Below, piece by piece: positions 43,103 through 56,074 of a DNA stretch of 64,000 nt. The stretch is from Osmia lignaria lignaria. Lineage: Eukaryota > Arthropoda > Insecta > Hymenoptera > Megachilidae. The notes under the pieces were generated by a model. That model was not told where the DNA came from. It ran no database searches and saw nothing but the letters and a program-made list of their open reading frames with translations. The stretch covers positions 2,678,256 through 2,742,255 of the forward strand of contig NC_135041.1 of assembly GCF_051020975.1 (NCBI RefSeq), given 5' to 3'. Every line of letters starts with the position of its first letter. Positions within the stretch are counted from its first letter, which is position 1. The translations under genes and the position numbers were made by a program.

Positions 43103-43112
43103 TATCACTACT

Positions 43113-43500
43113 TATATCTCGAAAACTACGCAGCTGATCAAAAAATGTCATAAAACATAAATAGTAGGAAACTTAATTTTCTACATGAAAGGTCTCATGA
43201 CCTTTTGTCATATTTCGGACCGTTTCCGAGATATTTGCAGATTTACCTCAAGAAAAGGGGCCTCAAGGACAGATTCCGGGATATTTCTTCTTCTTCTTGT
43301 TCTTTTTCTGCACAGCTGCAGTGGAAGCGGCATATATAGCTCGGAATAGTGAATACAGCTTAGAATAGTGCAGAATGCCTCAAAGAAAGGGGCCACGGTG
43401 ATTCTGTATCTTTGTAATGGGGGTACGGCTTCGGAACTGTCAAATATCTCGATATATCTCGAAAACTACGCAGCTGATCACAAAATGTCATACAACATAA
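43113..43500. repeat. Host tandem repeat, right of Polinton B
   Basis: Contains the second copy of the unit at 27404-27571 (about 43284-43460), the unoccupied insertion-site paralogue, and two copies of TCGAAAACTACGCAGCTGAT. Confidence 0.75.
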
Positions 43501-43745
43501 ATAGTAGGAAACTTATTACTAAATCTACATTCGATATGTAATATACATTTAATAACAATATAATTATTCCTATATCTACATTAGATATGTAATATAAATT
43601 TAATAAGATTGTCATTGTTACTACATCTGCTTTGGATATAATGTACTATACACATGATAGCAATATGATTATTACTATTTCTACATTAGATATGTAATAT
43701 ATATTTAATAACAATATAATTATTACTACATCTACATTAGATATG

Positions 43746-44047
43746 TGTTAATAGTTTACTTATAGATATAGCCGACGATGTTTTGTGTGTATGAATTAAT
43801 TATAACGCTTTTTCTCATGAGTATATTTAATTCTTATTCTTAATAATACACAAAAAAAAATGAAACAAATTAATTTTAATAGGAACAATGAACCAAACGG
43901 TATATACGCCATTAGCACCAAGATCATAGAAGCGACATAAAAACTTAACGGTCATATATACTCTTTTTGCGCATCAATGATGCGCAGGCAGGGGCACGAC
44001 ATGCCCACTCATTCAAACGAAACATAAAAATTAATTACATCTCAATA
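43746..44047 (-). repeat. copia-2 3' LTR
   Basis: 302 bases; pair of 48296-48596. On the plus strand it begins TGTTAATAG and ends CATCTCAATA. Confidence 0.85.
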
Positions 44048-44049
44048 CT

Positions 44050-47000
44050 CCTTAATTATTTTACATCTAAGTCTCTCAAAACTTTTGCGTAACATAGGTT
44101 TGGTCATAATATCTGCAAGTTGATCAGCAGTCTTGACGTGTTGGAGTTTTATTGTTGATCCAATATGCTGCTGAATGAATTTTCTCGATATTTCTATATG
44201 TTACCTTTCTTTTGTGATCTTCCCTTCATGAGTATTTTGCAGCATATGAATCGCAGACTGATTGTCGATATACAGTGTCGTTGGCTTTCCAATATCCAAC
44301 TGATTCAACTCACTTGCAAGTCTTCGTATCCAACAAATGTCATCAATGGCAGATATCGCAGCACGATACTCTGCTTCAGCAGTGGAGTTTGCAACAGTAT
44401 GTTGCTTTTGAGTTAACCAGACTACAGGACCTCCACGCATTAATAAAACTCCACTGGTTGAATGTCTAGTCATCAAATCACCACCATAATCTGAGTCGCT
44501 ATACGCAGTTAATTTGTTGTCGCCATCAAAGAAGATTCCAAACATAACAGTATCTTTTATATACTGGAAAACACGTTTAATCATTTTCCAATGACTAGTC
44601 ATAGGTTTGGTATTGAATCTACTCAGGTAATTCACAGAAAAACTAATATCAGGACGTGATATGGTGGCCAAATAAAGCAAGCTGCCAACAGCTTCTCGAT
44701 ATGGCTCTGATTCTTCCAACGGTGACTCATTTATAAAATTTTCTGGTTCAGTCACCATTCCACGTTCAATAGGTGTATACACTGGATTTGTGCTGTCAAA
44801 CTGAAAACGTTCCAGAATTGTTTCTGCATACTTCGAGTGATTTACAAAAATTCCAGTCTGTCTGAGTTCGATTTGCATTCCAAGATAAGACAAAATATTT
44901 TCTTTTGCAACATCATATGTTATTTGAAATTTTTCATTCAGCTTTTCCAGAATTTCGATCATACTATTTTCATCTTTTTCAACCGTTAGGCCATCATCTA
45001 CATACAAAGCCATTATAATACTTTTGCCTTTATTATAATAAACACAAGGATCATCATCCGACGATACAAGGCCCAAATACTTTAGAAAATCTGAAAATTT
45101 CTTGTTCCAATTTTTAGGTGCTTGCTTTAGGCCATAAAGACTTTTCAGTAATTTGCACACTCGACCAGACTTATCATCAAAACCTTCCGATTGATACATA
45201 TAAATGCTTTCTTCTAACTCACCATGCAAAAAGGCGGTTTTTACGTCAAAAGTCATAATTTTCATTTTCTCCGTCGCTGCTATGCTGAGAATCAGACGAA
45301 TTGACATATGTCGAGCAACAGGACTGGAAACCTCGAAATAGTCTTTACCTTCCTTCTGCTCAAACCCTCTGACGACAAGTCTTGCTTTATACTTTCCATT
45401 ATCCTTCTGACATAAGACCCACCGACAGGTTAAAGGTTTGACATTCTTTGGCTTCTCAGTCAATGACCACGTTCGCATATCTGACAGTGATTTAAACTCC
45501 TCGAACATAGCCCTCTTCCAATTTTTATCCTTGAGAGCCTCTGTTACAGAAATATTGTTGACTTCACCAATCATTGCTGACTCCATTTCCTGCATCATCA
45601 AGGCTGAATTCGTAACATAGTCTTTTAATCTTGCTGGCGGTTTTAATTTCCGACGATCTCTTAAATTTCGTGTACGAGGGATTTCAATATCACGATTTTC
45701 ATTTTGACTTTCATTATCAGAGCTTTCACTTTCAGAATCGTTTTGTACAGGAATTTCATTTTCTGAATCTTCAAGTTCCAGAGGTGAACTTTCATTCTCA
45801 GTCGATGGAGTTTCTAATTGCGTAAAGCTTTCTACTCCAACATTCTCGTCAAATATTACATTACTTGAGTTAACTATATCACGTGTACTATCAATAAAGA
45901 CTCTAAAACCTGGAGAGTCTGTATCGTAACCAACAAAAATATCTTTTGTTGACTTTTTCTCGGTTTTACCCCGCTTGTGTTCTTCAATTAGCACATAACA
46001 GTCGCATCCAAAAGCTTTTAATTTTCTGACATGTACCCTCCGTCCAAACCACAGGTCAGCTGGGCTTTTACCTTTTGTTGAGCTTGTACCAGTTTGATTC
46101 AAAGTGAAAACAACGTAGTTGATAGCTTCGCCCCATAGACTTCCATTTAAATTTCGAGCGTGTATCACTGACCTTGCCGCCTCAACCACAGTTCTCATTT
46201 CTCTCTCAATACGAACATTTTGCTGAGGTGTGTAGGCACTTGATTTACTATGAAAAACTCCAATCTTGTCCAAAATCTGTTTTGTGTCACCATTCTTTAT
46301 CTCTGTACCATTATCTGACCTTAACATTTTTACTTTCCTGTCAAATTGATTTTCAACCAATTTTAAAAAGGTTTCCAGTTTTGCAGCAGTTTCATTTTTA
46401 TTTTTCAAAAAATATACAGTCTTAAAGTGCGAGTAATCATCCTTGAAAAGCAAGAAATATTTTGCTCCTCCTAAAGAGTAAATGTTCATTTCACATAAAT
46501 CTACATGAACTAAATCCAATGTTTTGGAAGATATCTTTGGATTCAATGGATGTGACACTCTATGATGTTTTCCATAGGTACAGCCTGGACAGACATAATC
46601 ATTCCAATCATGCTGGAAGTTAATTCCATTTTTCTTCAATATGTCTCTCACATACACAATATTTTGATGTGCTAGTTTCTCATGCCACTTCTTGAGAGAA
46701 ACAATTACCAAACATGTCTCAGACGATTCTTGTCGAAATTGCATTTTATATAAATTTCCTTCTCTTACTGCTATCGCTCCAACGTCTCCACTACAGTCCT
46801 TGAAAATTGATACACCTGAATCTGCTGACTGCTTATAACCCTTATCCAATACATTGCTTACAGAAAAGAGATTAAATGGCATTTTGGGAGTATGTGAAAC
46901 ATTCTTTAAAACTATCTTATTCCATTTTTGGCCATCAAAGGCTTCAAGCTCAATATCGCCTACTCCAATGCCTTCCAGTTCGGTTGCATCACCAATGATA

Positions 47001-48088
47001 ACCATACATGGCTGTTCCAATTCGACATAGTTTGTGAACCATTGTCTATGAGAACTCATATGCTGGGTAGCTGCACAGTCTTGATACCAACAATTTTCAA
47101 AGTCTTTTTCCAATACTTTACAGTCAAAATTTGCAGCTGATAAACTTACTGTAACAAGAGCACGTCTGTTTTCTGTATTTTTGGCATCATTTTGATCAGA
47201 CTTACTATGACTAGAGCCTTTATTAGGACAATCATTTGCAAAGTGACCCTTATTGTTACATATGTTGCAGCCATAATTTTTCTTACAATACTCCAGATAC
47301 TTTTGACAAGACTTTCCATGGCACTGGGATTTCATGTGTCCCTTTTTCCCACATTTAAAACATTCAACAAAATTACTTTTCTGATTGCAGGATTTTACTG
47401 ACTTATTCTCTTGTTTTGAAATGAAGGCATTTTGGGAAGTCGACTTACTGCATTCACTCTGGGCTGCATTTAGTCGATCTTCTTCTAATCTCAATCGATC
47501 AAACAAATTTTCCGGAGTCCTGTCCGTTCCACTTACATTGTCCCAGGCAGTTCTGAAATGATGAAGTTTAGAAGGCAGTATTCCCGAGATTCTTTGCATA
47601 ATCCAAGACTCCTTGACGATTTCACCCTCTGCAGACAAACTATCAGCAAACTCTTGTATTTGCAAGCAGTTTTCTATAACTGTCTTTGAATCATTGTATT
47701 AGTATCCAAAAAATTGTCTTTGTAAACCTTCAATAGATACATCTGACTTTCTACCATAAAAGGTATCCAGCTTACAGAGCATTCCATTCGCAGACGTACA
47801 TTTGGATATTTTCTTTGCAATAGAGCTGCTACAATTCAAACCTATAAGAGTCTGTGCCTCAAGATCCTTCGTTATCCATGTCAGAAGTGCACTATTTTCA
47901 TCAGATCCCTCTGGCTTTACATCAACACCAGTAGTTATACCGAACAGTTTCGTTGATTTTAAGGTCAGGTTTAATTTAAACTTCCAAGATTCATAATTTG
48001 CATTTCCTTGCGAATCTTCGGTTAGCATTTCCAGTTGCGACTTGACCGTATCCATATCTGATAGATTTTTAATTTCCAATAATTGCAC
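44050..48088 (-). pseudogene. copia-2 gag-pol, two in-frame stops
   Basis: Starts MQLLEIKNLSDMDTVKSQL at 48088. Order: gag; CCHC knuckle CFKCGKKGHMKSQC plus a second, CNICNNKGHFANDC; protease region WYQDCAATQHMSS (DCAAT in place of the usual DSGAT or DSGCS); integrase with HVDLCE, LRSDNGTE and YTPQQNVRIERE (usually QQNGVAERE); reverse transcriptase with KTAFLHGEL and ALYVDDGL; and RNase H SDSDYGGDLMTRHSTSG. TAA at 47699-47701 and TAA at 44201-44203 interrupt an otherwise single frame that would run to about 44055. Confidence 0.9.
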
Positions 48089-48295
48089 TTACGATACGTG
48101 TCCACGTAAACTGATATATACATAAAACATTTATTTTCCTCTTACGGTATCTCGTTTTTAAACAACTCGAACGCCTAGTTAAACAGCGTTCAAATAATTA
48201 GGAATCTCCATTGTACATACACTTCGTGATATTTTATATTCAAAGTCTGATACAAATTTCCATACACACGTGGACACGTGCCTGGGCCCATAACC

Positions 48296-48596
48296 TGTTA
48301 ATACTTTACTTATAGATATAGCCGACGATGTTTTGTGTGTATGAATTAATTATAACGCTTTTTCTCAAGACTATATTTAATTCTTATTCTTAATAATACA
48401 CGAAAAAAATGAAACAAACTAATTTTAATAGGAACAATGAACCAAAAGGTATATACGCCATTAGCACCAAGATCATAAAAGCAACATAAAAACTTAACGG
48501 TCATATATGCTATTCTCGCGCATCAATGACGCGCAGGCAGGGGCACGACATGCACACTCATACAAACGAAACAAAAAAAATAAATACATCTCAATA
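48296..48596 (-). repeat. copia-2 5' LTR
   Basis: 301 bases, promoter-side LTR for the minus-strand gene. Confidence 0.85.
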
Positions 48597-49316
48597 ATAT
48601 GTAATATACATTCAATAACAGTATCATTAGTACTATATCTAGATGAGATATAATGTAATCTACATTTAATAAGAATATCATTGTTGGCATATCTACATTA
48701 GATATGTAATATGTATTTAATAACAATATAACTGTCACTATATCTACATCAGATATGTAATATACATTTAATAACAATGTCATTATTACTATATCCACAT
48801 GAGATATAATGTAATATACATTTAATAAGAATATCATTATTTGCATATCTACATTAGATATGTAATATACATTTAATAACAATATAACTGTTACTATATC
48901 TACATGAGATATATTGTAATATACATTCAAAAAGAATGTCACTACTATACAAAGCTTAACAAAAAAAAAATATAAAATAAATATTTTAATTTTTTTTAGA
49001 TTAATAACTTAAAATGTTGTTCAGAATCACCCCAGCAACCCCCCGTTTCCGGGAGTTACACAAGTTACGGGACACCCTGTATGTGCATGAGATATAATGT
49101 AATATATACTTAATAACAATGTCATTATTGCGATATCTACATAAGATAAAATGTAATATATGTTTGATAAGAATATCACTATTGGCATATCTACATTAGA
49201 TATGTAATATACATTTAATAACATTATAACTGTTACTATATCTACCTCGGATATGTAATATACATTTAATAGCAATGTCATTAATACTATATCTACATGA
49301 GATATAATGTAATATA
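48597..49316. repeat. AT-rich satellite between copia-2 and Polinton C
   Basis: Short-form satellite units of about 52 bases (TAATATACATTTAATAACAA with CTATATCTACAT-AGATATG). A non-satellite piece at about 48960-49085 contains GTTCAGAATCACCCCAGCAA and no gene. Confidence 0.8.
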
Positions 49317-49359
49317 AGTAGTTGTTCTATGCGGATTCTAAATCACTGGCGTCAGCATT

Positions 49360-50030
49360 TTTTTTGCTGACTCAGCAGTAATGTGACACCATCAGCAGAA
49401 ATATGATACCCCCCACGCCGACAACATCCACCCCTCTCCCCACCCCATGACGTTGAACTGAAATTTGACATCACCGTCAGCAGAAATATGATACCCCCCG
49501 ACAACCCCCACCCGTCCCTCACCACATAACCACCTCCTCAGCAGAAATACCCGAACCACCCCTCAGCAGAAATAACCGCCCTATGACATCCCCCGCCCTA
49601 TAACCACTCCATAACCACCCCCTCAGCAGAAATAACCGCTCTATCACAACCCCCACTCTATAACCACCCCCTCAGCAGAAATACCCATCCTATGACAATC
49701 CCCGCCCTATAACCACCCCCTCAGCAGAAATACCCGCTCTATGACAACCCCCGCCCTATAACCACCCCCTCAGCAGAAATACCCACCCTATGACAATCCC
49801 CACCCTATAACCACCCCCTCAGCAGACCAGACCCCGCAGTAATTTGACACCATCAGCAGAAATATGATACCCCACCCCCATGACCTTGAACTATTTTTGT
49901 CTTATCGGAAGACGGCACAAGGCCCCAAGCGGAAATGAGATTTTTTGTTGGCGCAACAAATCGGACGCTGCAATTCGTGACTATAGAAGGTAGAGGTTTT
50001 GCTCATGACCTTGAACGAATTTTTCTACGT
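49360..50030. repeat. Left subterminal repeats of Polinton C
   Basis: C-rich repeats with CAGCAGAAATA phrases; a run of about 60-base units with CTATAACCACCCCCTCAGCA lies at 49560-49830. TGACCTTGA occurs at about 49882 and 50008, with a variant near 49449. Confidence 0.8.
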
Positions 50031-50195
50031 CTTGGAAATGCGGCTTTTGTTGACGCTGCAGAGTGAACAGCAATTAAATACTTTCGTCAATGACAGCCCC
50101 ACTTTAATAAAATGGGAGAAAATTGGCAATGTACGTCATATGTAGTTTGATAATTAGACGTGCAAGGATACTTAACGCGTTTGTGGAAAAGAGAA

Positions 50196-53100
50196 ATGGA
50201 GGCCACGTTACTGCAGGAACTCGAACGCATCACCGAATTATTGGCGCAGCGGGCGATAAACATCAATACTGAAGATGAGCGTTGTGATTGCTTGATGCAA
50301 TGTGACCAGTGCATCGAATTGATAGACGAACGATTACAAATGGGAGACGATTTATCAGTCGAAGGATGGCGAGACATAGAAGCATACAAAGAAAGAATCG
50401 ACGCCTTGCGTAGAATATTGTATCGTGACAATGATCATCCTAGTGTTCAAAAGGCAATATTACTAAACGAACTTGCTTGTATAGAACAACTTTTGACACA
50501 ACGTATTGCAGCCATAAGTAGTAACGACGACCGAAACGCATGTCTGGTGCAATGCAATCAATGCATTGATTTAATGATAGAGCGATTGCAACTGGAAAAG
50601 GACTTATCAGCTGGTTTGAAAAATAGTTTAACAGCCAGGATAGCGAGATTTAAATCGTTAAGAGCAGAGTTACACGGATCTGTAAAAATAGGCGAAGGTC
50701 AAAGGAGAACAGCTGCTGAATCACATGCATCATCATCATCATCTCTTATCTGGGAGGATGTAGAATCAGCTTTCCATAACCGGATAACTACAGGAATTAT
50801 AATCAACACCGAGCATATTGAACCACGAAACTTTTTGGAAGATGCTAGAAAAATAGTATTCCAACGTCTAGCGGAAGTTTTCCAAAATCATTCATGCATA
50901 AAAGTGAATACGGTGTTGTATGGGGAGTTTACCGCTAATAATAAAACTGATGTGAAAAGTTTCAGTGTGAGAAATAAACAATTATTTTCTACATCAAACT
51001 TGAACGATTGGTATGACAAATACGTTGTGAACTCAACTTTAACACTGATGGAAGAATTTCAGGAACGGGACAGTGGTTGGGCAATATCGAAAATTCTGCA
51101 TTTGATGTTAAATATCAATAAATGCAATCCGATGCATGTTGGTTGTTACACCGACATACCAAAAACAATCAAGGACAAAAGAGCGGTAGTAAATGTGACA
51201 GTTGACGATGATACGTGTTTTGTCAGATCGATAGTTGCAGCATTATATCCCGCCCATGTGAATGCAAATCGACCATCATCGTATCCCAACTATGACACCG
51301 TTTTAAATTTGGAGGGCATCGCATTTCCAATAACGCTTAATCAAATACCAAAATTTGAGCGCCAAAACGATGTTTCGATAAACGTTTATTTCTGGGACAT
51401 GAATGTGAAAAGGTGTGCTCCGCTCCAACTCACCACTAACAAAAGATTTCGTCACGTTAACCTGCTGATGCTTGAAATGCCCAACCGTAATGTGCGCCAC
51501 TTTGCATGGATTAAAAATCTTTCCCGGCTTGTTTCAAACCAGCTCAGTGCACATAAGAGTAAAACTTATATTTGTGACAGGTTTGTATCACGCCATTACC
51601 ATCTATTTTAGTGTATGCGTTTGTTCTTTTTGTACTAATGCAGTTACTTTGTTTATATGCAGATGCCTTCACTACTTTCATGCGGAAGAAAAGTTATTGA
51701 AACATACGAAGGACTGCATGAAGATGAACGATTGCGCAATCATTCTACCATCGAGTAAGGATAAAATAATAAAGTTTGATAATTTTTGCCACCGAGAACG
51801 TCATCCATTCATCGTGTACGCCGATTTCGAATGCATGCTTAAGAAGATTAACAGTAACATCAATCAAGGACACTGCAATGCATACCAGCAGCACGAAGCA
51901 TACAGTGTGGGATATTATTTTCACTGTTCGTACAACGCATCGGTGTGTGAGTATCGCGCGTATCGGGGTCCTAACTGTGCTGAATGGTTCGTGAATGAAC
52001 TTGAGAACCTTGTAAGAAAAATTGCACCATTATTTAATACGATTGTGCCCATGACAAATTTGACGGGTGATGAAAGAGAAAATTATATGAATGCGACGCA
52101 TTGTTATATTTGCGAAAAACCGTTCGACATCGACGAAATAAAAGTTCGAGATCATTCCCATTTCACTGGTCGTTAGCGAGGACCTGCTCATCAGGGATGT
52201 AATTTAAATTATAAAAATAAACGTTTTATACCAATAGTGTTTCATAACTTATCGGGATATGTTACGCGGCATAGGATGCCGCTCGCGGATCCATAATAGC
52301 AGTCTTATAGTTTAACAATCTTACGGGTTTAATTATCGAGAGCAATAAACTCACCGTAAGACATCGTCCGTTTTGCCTTCTATATACCTGGTAAAAATGG
52401 TAACAACGGTAAATTCATGAACCGATGAATTTACTACATCAATTTAGAAGCACGGTCAGTCGTGTTCAATAGCACATTGTCTAATTGCTAGAAACCTTTC
52501 TAAGCTGGTCGGAGTAGTATTTTGTCACGTACCGAATCAATCACCATGAAAATCCAAAAGGTCCAACAGTATACAGACCTTCTACAGTACAAGGCCAGTA
52601 AAGTCAGAACATTTATTTGGCATACGCATTGTCTACAAACGCTTACGACGAGCAGTTTACTATCCTTTACTGGCTCTTCCTACGTTTTTTGTGCATGAGT
52701 CGTAGCCAATTCAAACAAAGGCCCAAACCTTTCTGATGGCTCGGCTTAGCTTTCTTTCATGTCTTCGCCTCCGAGTTCCAAACAGCCCCTTCTGCTGTGC
52801 ACGTGTCACTGCGAGTCATACTGACCCAACAACGGTCATGAACCGTCACTGCACTCTGCTCCAAGGCACCACAGGTCACCAAGACCATATATCAAACCCA
52901 CACAGAGGTTTCTGGGCCCACAGTCGCCCTTGCCTTGGAGTTACCGCCGGTTCTGTGCAAACACGCACCTTAAGACTCCCACGTGCATCGCAGCTGTTGG
53001 GCGTTTTGTGGGGCCTACATGGGACTTGTCCAGCATGCTGATTTGCTGAACACTTCGACCTATTGCCATTAGTTAAACCCCAGACGTTTACTAATTGGTC

Positions 53101-55476
53101 AATATTGGTAAACGCCTCTCTCGCTGGGCTCTCTCTGCGGCTTCTGGAAAAGCGTCTTGGGACTTGGAGGGGACTGATTTCATTAATCGTTCACAGAGCT
53201 TGAACAAGCACGGTCTTAGACAGCTCTCCTGAGCAATCGGTCAGATTTCGCTTACTTATTAGTTTCACTCCGACCTCGCTACGTCAGCCTTATTCAACCA
53301 CGTTCAAACATTTACACGTCAAAACAATTGTACAATCCATAACGCAGTAAACGCATCAATAGTAATAGATCAAAGTGTAGTTAATATCCTTATCACTCTA
53401 AAAGGTAATAAGGAAGTGCGACACGTCGTGGTGTAGTAACCTGCGTCACCATTAAGCGGTTCGGGAATTACATCGCGGATTCGCGCTAAAACAGGATACG
53501 ATGCCCATTTTGTAATAAAAGAATTGGTAACGATTATCGAAGGCTCGACATCAGTCTTGCCAATTACAAAAGAAAAATATATTTCATTTACAATGAATTT
53601 AAAACGTTACAAAATTTCGCTTCGATTTATAGATTCATTCAAATTTTTAAATTCAAGTTTAGATAAATTGAGTTCGTATTTAGGGAAAGACGATATGACG
53701 ATTTTACGGTCACAATTTAATTTTTTGAACGAGATAAGATTCGATTTGCCTACACGAAAAGGCATCTTTCCATACGATTATGTTACCGACTACATGAAAC
53801 TGAACGAGACGACATTACCGACATGTGACAAATTTTATAATCAACTAAGCGACTGTGCCGTTTCACAGCAGGATTATGACCACGCGATAAAAGTCTGGTG
53901 CAGTTTTAATATAAAAACACTTGGCGAATATAGCGATTTATATCTAAAAACAGACGTTTTATTATTGGCCGACATTTTTGAAAATTTTCGTAGCAGCTGT
54001 TTGAAAAGTTACAAATTGGATCCTGCATATTACTATACTTTACCTGGTTTTACGTGGGATGCAATGCTGAAGCACACGCGTATCGAATTAGAATTATTGA
54101 CAGATATCGATATGCTACTTTTCTCAGAGCGCGGCGTACGCGGCGGTTTAAGTCAATGTTCTAATCGATACGCAAAGGCCAATAATAAATACATGGATTC
54201 GTACAATTCCGAAGAACCATCGCGATATTTAGTATATTTCGAAGTTAATAATTTGTATGGATGGGCAATGTCGCAGTATCTACCTTACGGCGAGTTTAAG
54301 TGGTTAGACGATAATGAAATTAAAACTTTTAACATTCATGCAATATCCGAAAATTCGAACATTGGATATATTTTGGAAGTCGATTTGAAATACCCGCTAG
54401 AATTACACGATAAGCACGCAGATTTACCTTTTTGTCCAATACGCGAGAAGCCTCCTAATGCCAAACATGAGAAACTACTCGCTACAGTTCAGGATAAGCA
54501 ACGTTACATCATCCATTACGGCAATCTTCAAGAATGCATAAATCATGGCTTAAAAGTTTCTGTAATTCATCGCGTTTTAGAATTTGAACAATCTCCATGG
54601 CTTCGCGAATACATTAATTTAAACACGCAACTTAGAACTGTAGTTAAAAATGATTTTGAAAAGAACTTATTTAAATTAATGAATAATGCAGTCTTGGGTA
54701 AAACTATGGAGAACGTTAGAAATCATGTAGACGTTAAATTAGTTACAAAATGGGAAGGCAGATACGGGGCTGAGGCCCTGATAGCAATACCAAATTTTCA
54801 TAGCAGATCAATATTTTCGGAACATTTGATTGCAATAGAGATGCGAAAGTTGGAAATTAAATTTAGAAAACCCATTTATGTTGGTATGTGTATTCTGGAT
54901 ATATCAAAAACACGTTTGTACGAATTCCATCATGATTATGTTTGGCCGAAATTTAAACATCTTTGTAAAATATTATACACAGACACAGACAGTCTTATAT
55001 ACGAACTGGAATGTGATGACATATACAATGTAATGAAACGCGATATACATCGGTTTGACACGAGCGACTATACCGAGGACAATGTTTACAGCATGCCACG
55101 AGTAAATAAAAAAGTACCAGGATTAATGAAGGATGAAAATAATGGGTGTATAATGACTGAGTTTGTCGGACTTCGGTCGAAAATGTATGCTTTGCGCGTA
55201 GAGGGCAAGCGGGACACGAAAAAAGTGAAGGGCGTCAAAAGTAACGTAGTTAGGAAAACTATTTCCTTCGATGATTATATACGTTGCTTGTATGATCGTT
55301 TAGAAGTGCATCGTGAACAGAGATGTATTCGTTCAAAATTGCACAATGTATATTCTATATGTGAAGAAAAGAAGGTGCTTAGTCCCTACGATGATAAACG
55401 ATTCATAATTCCACAATCCACAAGAACATTGCCTTGGGGACATTATAAAATAAATAATTATTCGAAAAAAACATAA
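50196..55476 (+). pseudogene. Protein-primed DNA polymerase B, LTR-split
   Basis: Starts MEATLLQELERITELLAQR at 50196. Exon 1 to 51580, intron 51581-51662 (82 nt, with TACTAAT branch-site-like bases), exon 2 onward. The splice rebuilds a CDR-CLHYF zinc-finger-like block and the intron has an in-frame stop, unlike the 81-nt copy in B. Exo I is YADFECML; Exo II is split by the insertion 52260-53493; Exo III is YSDLYLKTDVLLLAD; motif A reads YFEVNNLYGWAM with Glu for the catalytic Asp (54241-54243); motif C YTDTDS is intact. TAG at 52174-52176 replaces Tyr. Confidence 0.9.
52260..53493. mobile_element. Solo-LTR-like insertion in polB
   Basis: 1234 bases from TGTTACGCGGCATAGG to CGCTAAAACA with the 5-bp duplication GGATA (52255-52259, 53494-53498). 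It separates HNLSG from YDAHF of the Exo II motif. The frame at 52736-53041 shows no known domain. LTR type not determined. Confidence 0.78.
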
Positions 55477-55633
55477 TTTATTCTTTGCTCCACGAGTAAA
55501 ATATTACTAATTTCCAAGTATCTTTATAAGCCTGTAGGGTTTCGAGTTTATGCAAACCTTGCAATTTCATGAGAGAGACCGGAGTTCTTACTCATCTCAG
55601 GTCTTAGAGTTTGGAGGGGATGTTTTCTCAGTG

Positions 55634-55643
55634 CGTTATAAAC
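55634..55643 (+). promoter_or_regulatory. TATA box of small gene 1
   Basis: CGTTATAAAC, about 42 bases before the ATG, preceded by GGAGGGGATGTTTTCTCAGT, which recurs before the other members. Confidence 0.65.
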
Positions 55644-55684
55644 CGACGCGCGTTCGTTTTACTATTCATTATTTGCTGATAACA

Positions 55685-56074
55685 ATGGACGTACCGCGAT
55701 TAGAGAATCTGGCGTTTATGGCCATCATGAAATATAATCGTAAGTAGTCTTCAACAATTACCCTTAGTGTGTAAATTTTATTTATTTTTAACTAGTTGTT
55801 TTTCATCTTAACAGCAAAAATGATGCCACAATTTAAAATAATGCGGTGGGAGAAGGTCGCGGCGCTGCACACAAAGTGCAAGGAGCGGCAGGAGCGGCGC
55901 CGCGAATTTGAATCGCGGTGGGCGGCAACATGGACGGAGGTCGATTTATTCGACCTCCGATATTTGTTTGGGGAGGAAATCGATGTAAGTTGCCAATCCG
56001 TTTTTATTTTTGATTTATTAGATTTTACTGTGTATTAATGTGTATTTTATCTGTTATAGCCGGACTGGTGGTAG
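55685..56074 (+). CDS. Small spliced gene 1 (79 residues, three exons)
   Basis: Exons 55685-55739, 55815-55984 and 56060-56074; two introns of 75 nt each (GTAAGTAG...TTAACAG and GTAAGTT...TTATAG). Total 240 nt, exactly in frame. Starts MDVPRLENLAFMAIMKYN, has a basic middle (KCKERQERRREFESRW), then DLFDLRYLFGEEID, and ends PDWW. No family recognised. It stands just after polB with its own TATA box and is the cleanest member of the family, with no lesion. Confidence 0.72.

Larger units (their letters stand above)
27572..43112. mobile_element. Polinton B (second subfamily, decayed)
   Basis: 15,541 bases from AGTAGTGATACTAGGCCGG to its inverse, flanked by TATATC (27566-27571 and 43113-43118). 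A paralogous empty site, GATATATCTCGAAAACTACG, is present at about 43454-43473, confirming both ends. Contents: polB (+), spliced small gene (+), integrase scraps (-), a partial DUF8207-like gene (-), a replaced segment (35570-36838), and capsid, 105-residue, repeat, penton, protease, core and unknown genes (-). The ATPase and RNase H-like genes are lost. Three LTR-like or foreign pieces sit inside. Confidence 0.92.
43746..48596 (-). mobile_element. copia-2, LTR to LTR
   Basis: 4851 bases flanked by ATATG (43741-43745, 48597-48601), inserted in satellite DNA. LTRs 43746-44047 and 48296-48596 are about 300 bases each and differ at roughly 6% of positions by eye, so this is not a very young insertion. 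The sequence just inside the 5' LTR (GGTTATGGGCCCAGG, minus strand) is the expected primer site position, and TTAAGGAG before the 3' LTR could be the polypurine tract. Confidence 0.88.

Noticed and set aside
52736..53041. 101-codon frame inside the insertion at 52260-53493
   Set aside because: No domain, no start context, and the surrounding element has LTR-like ends.
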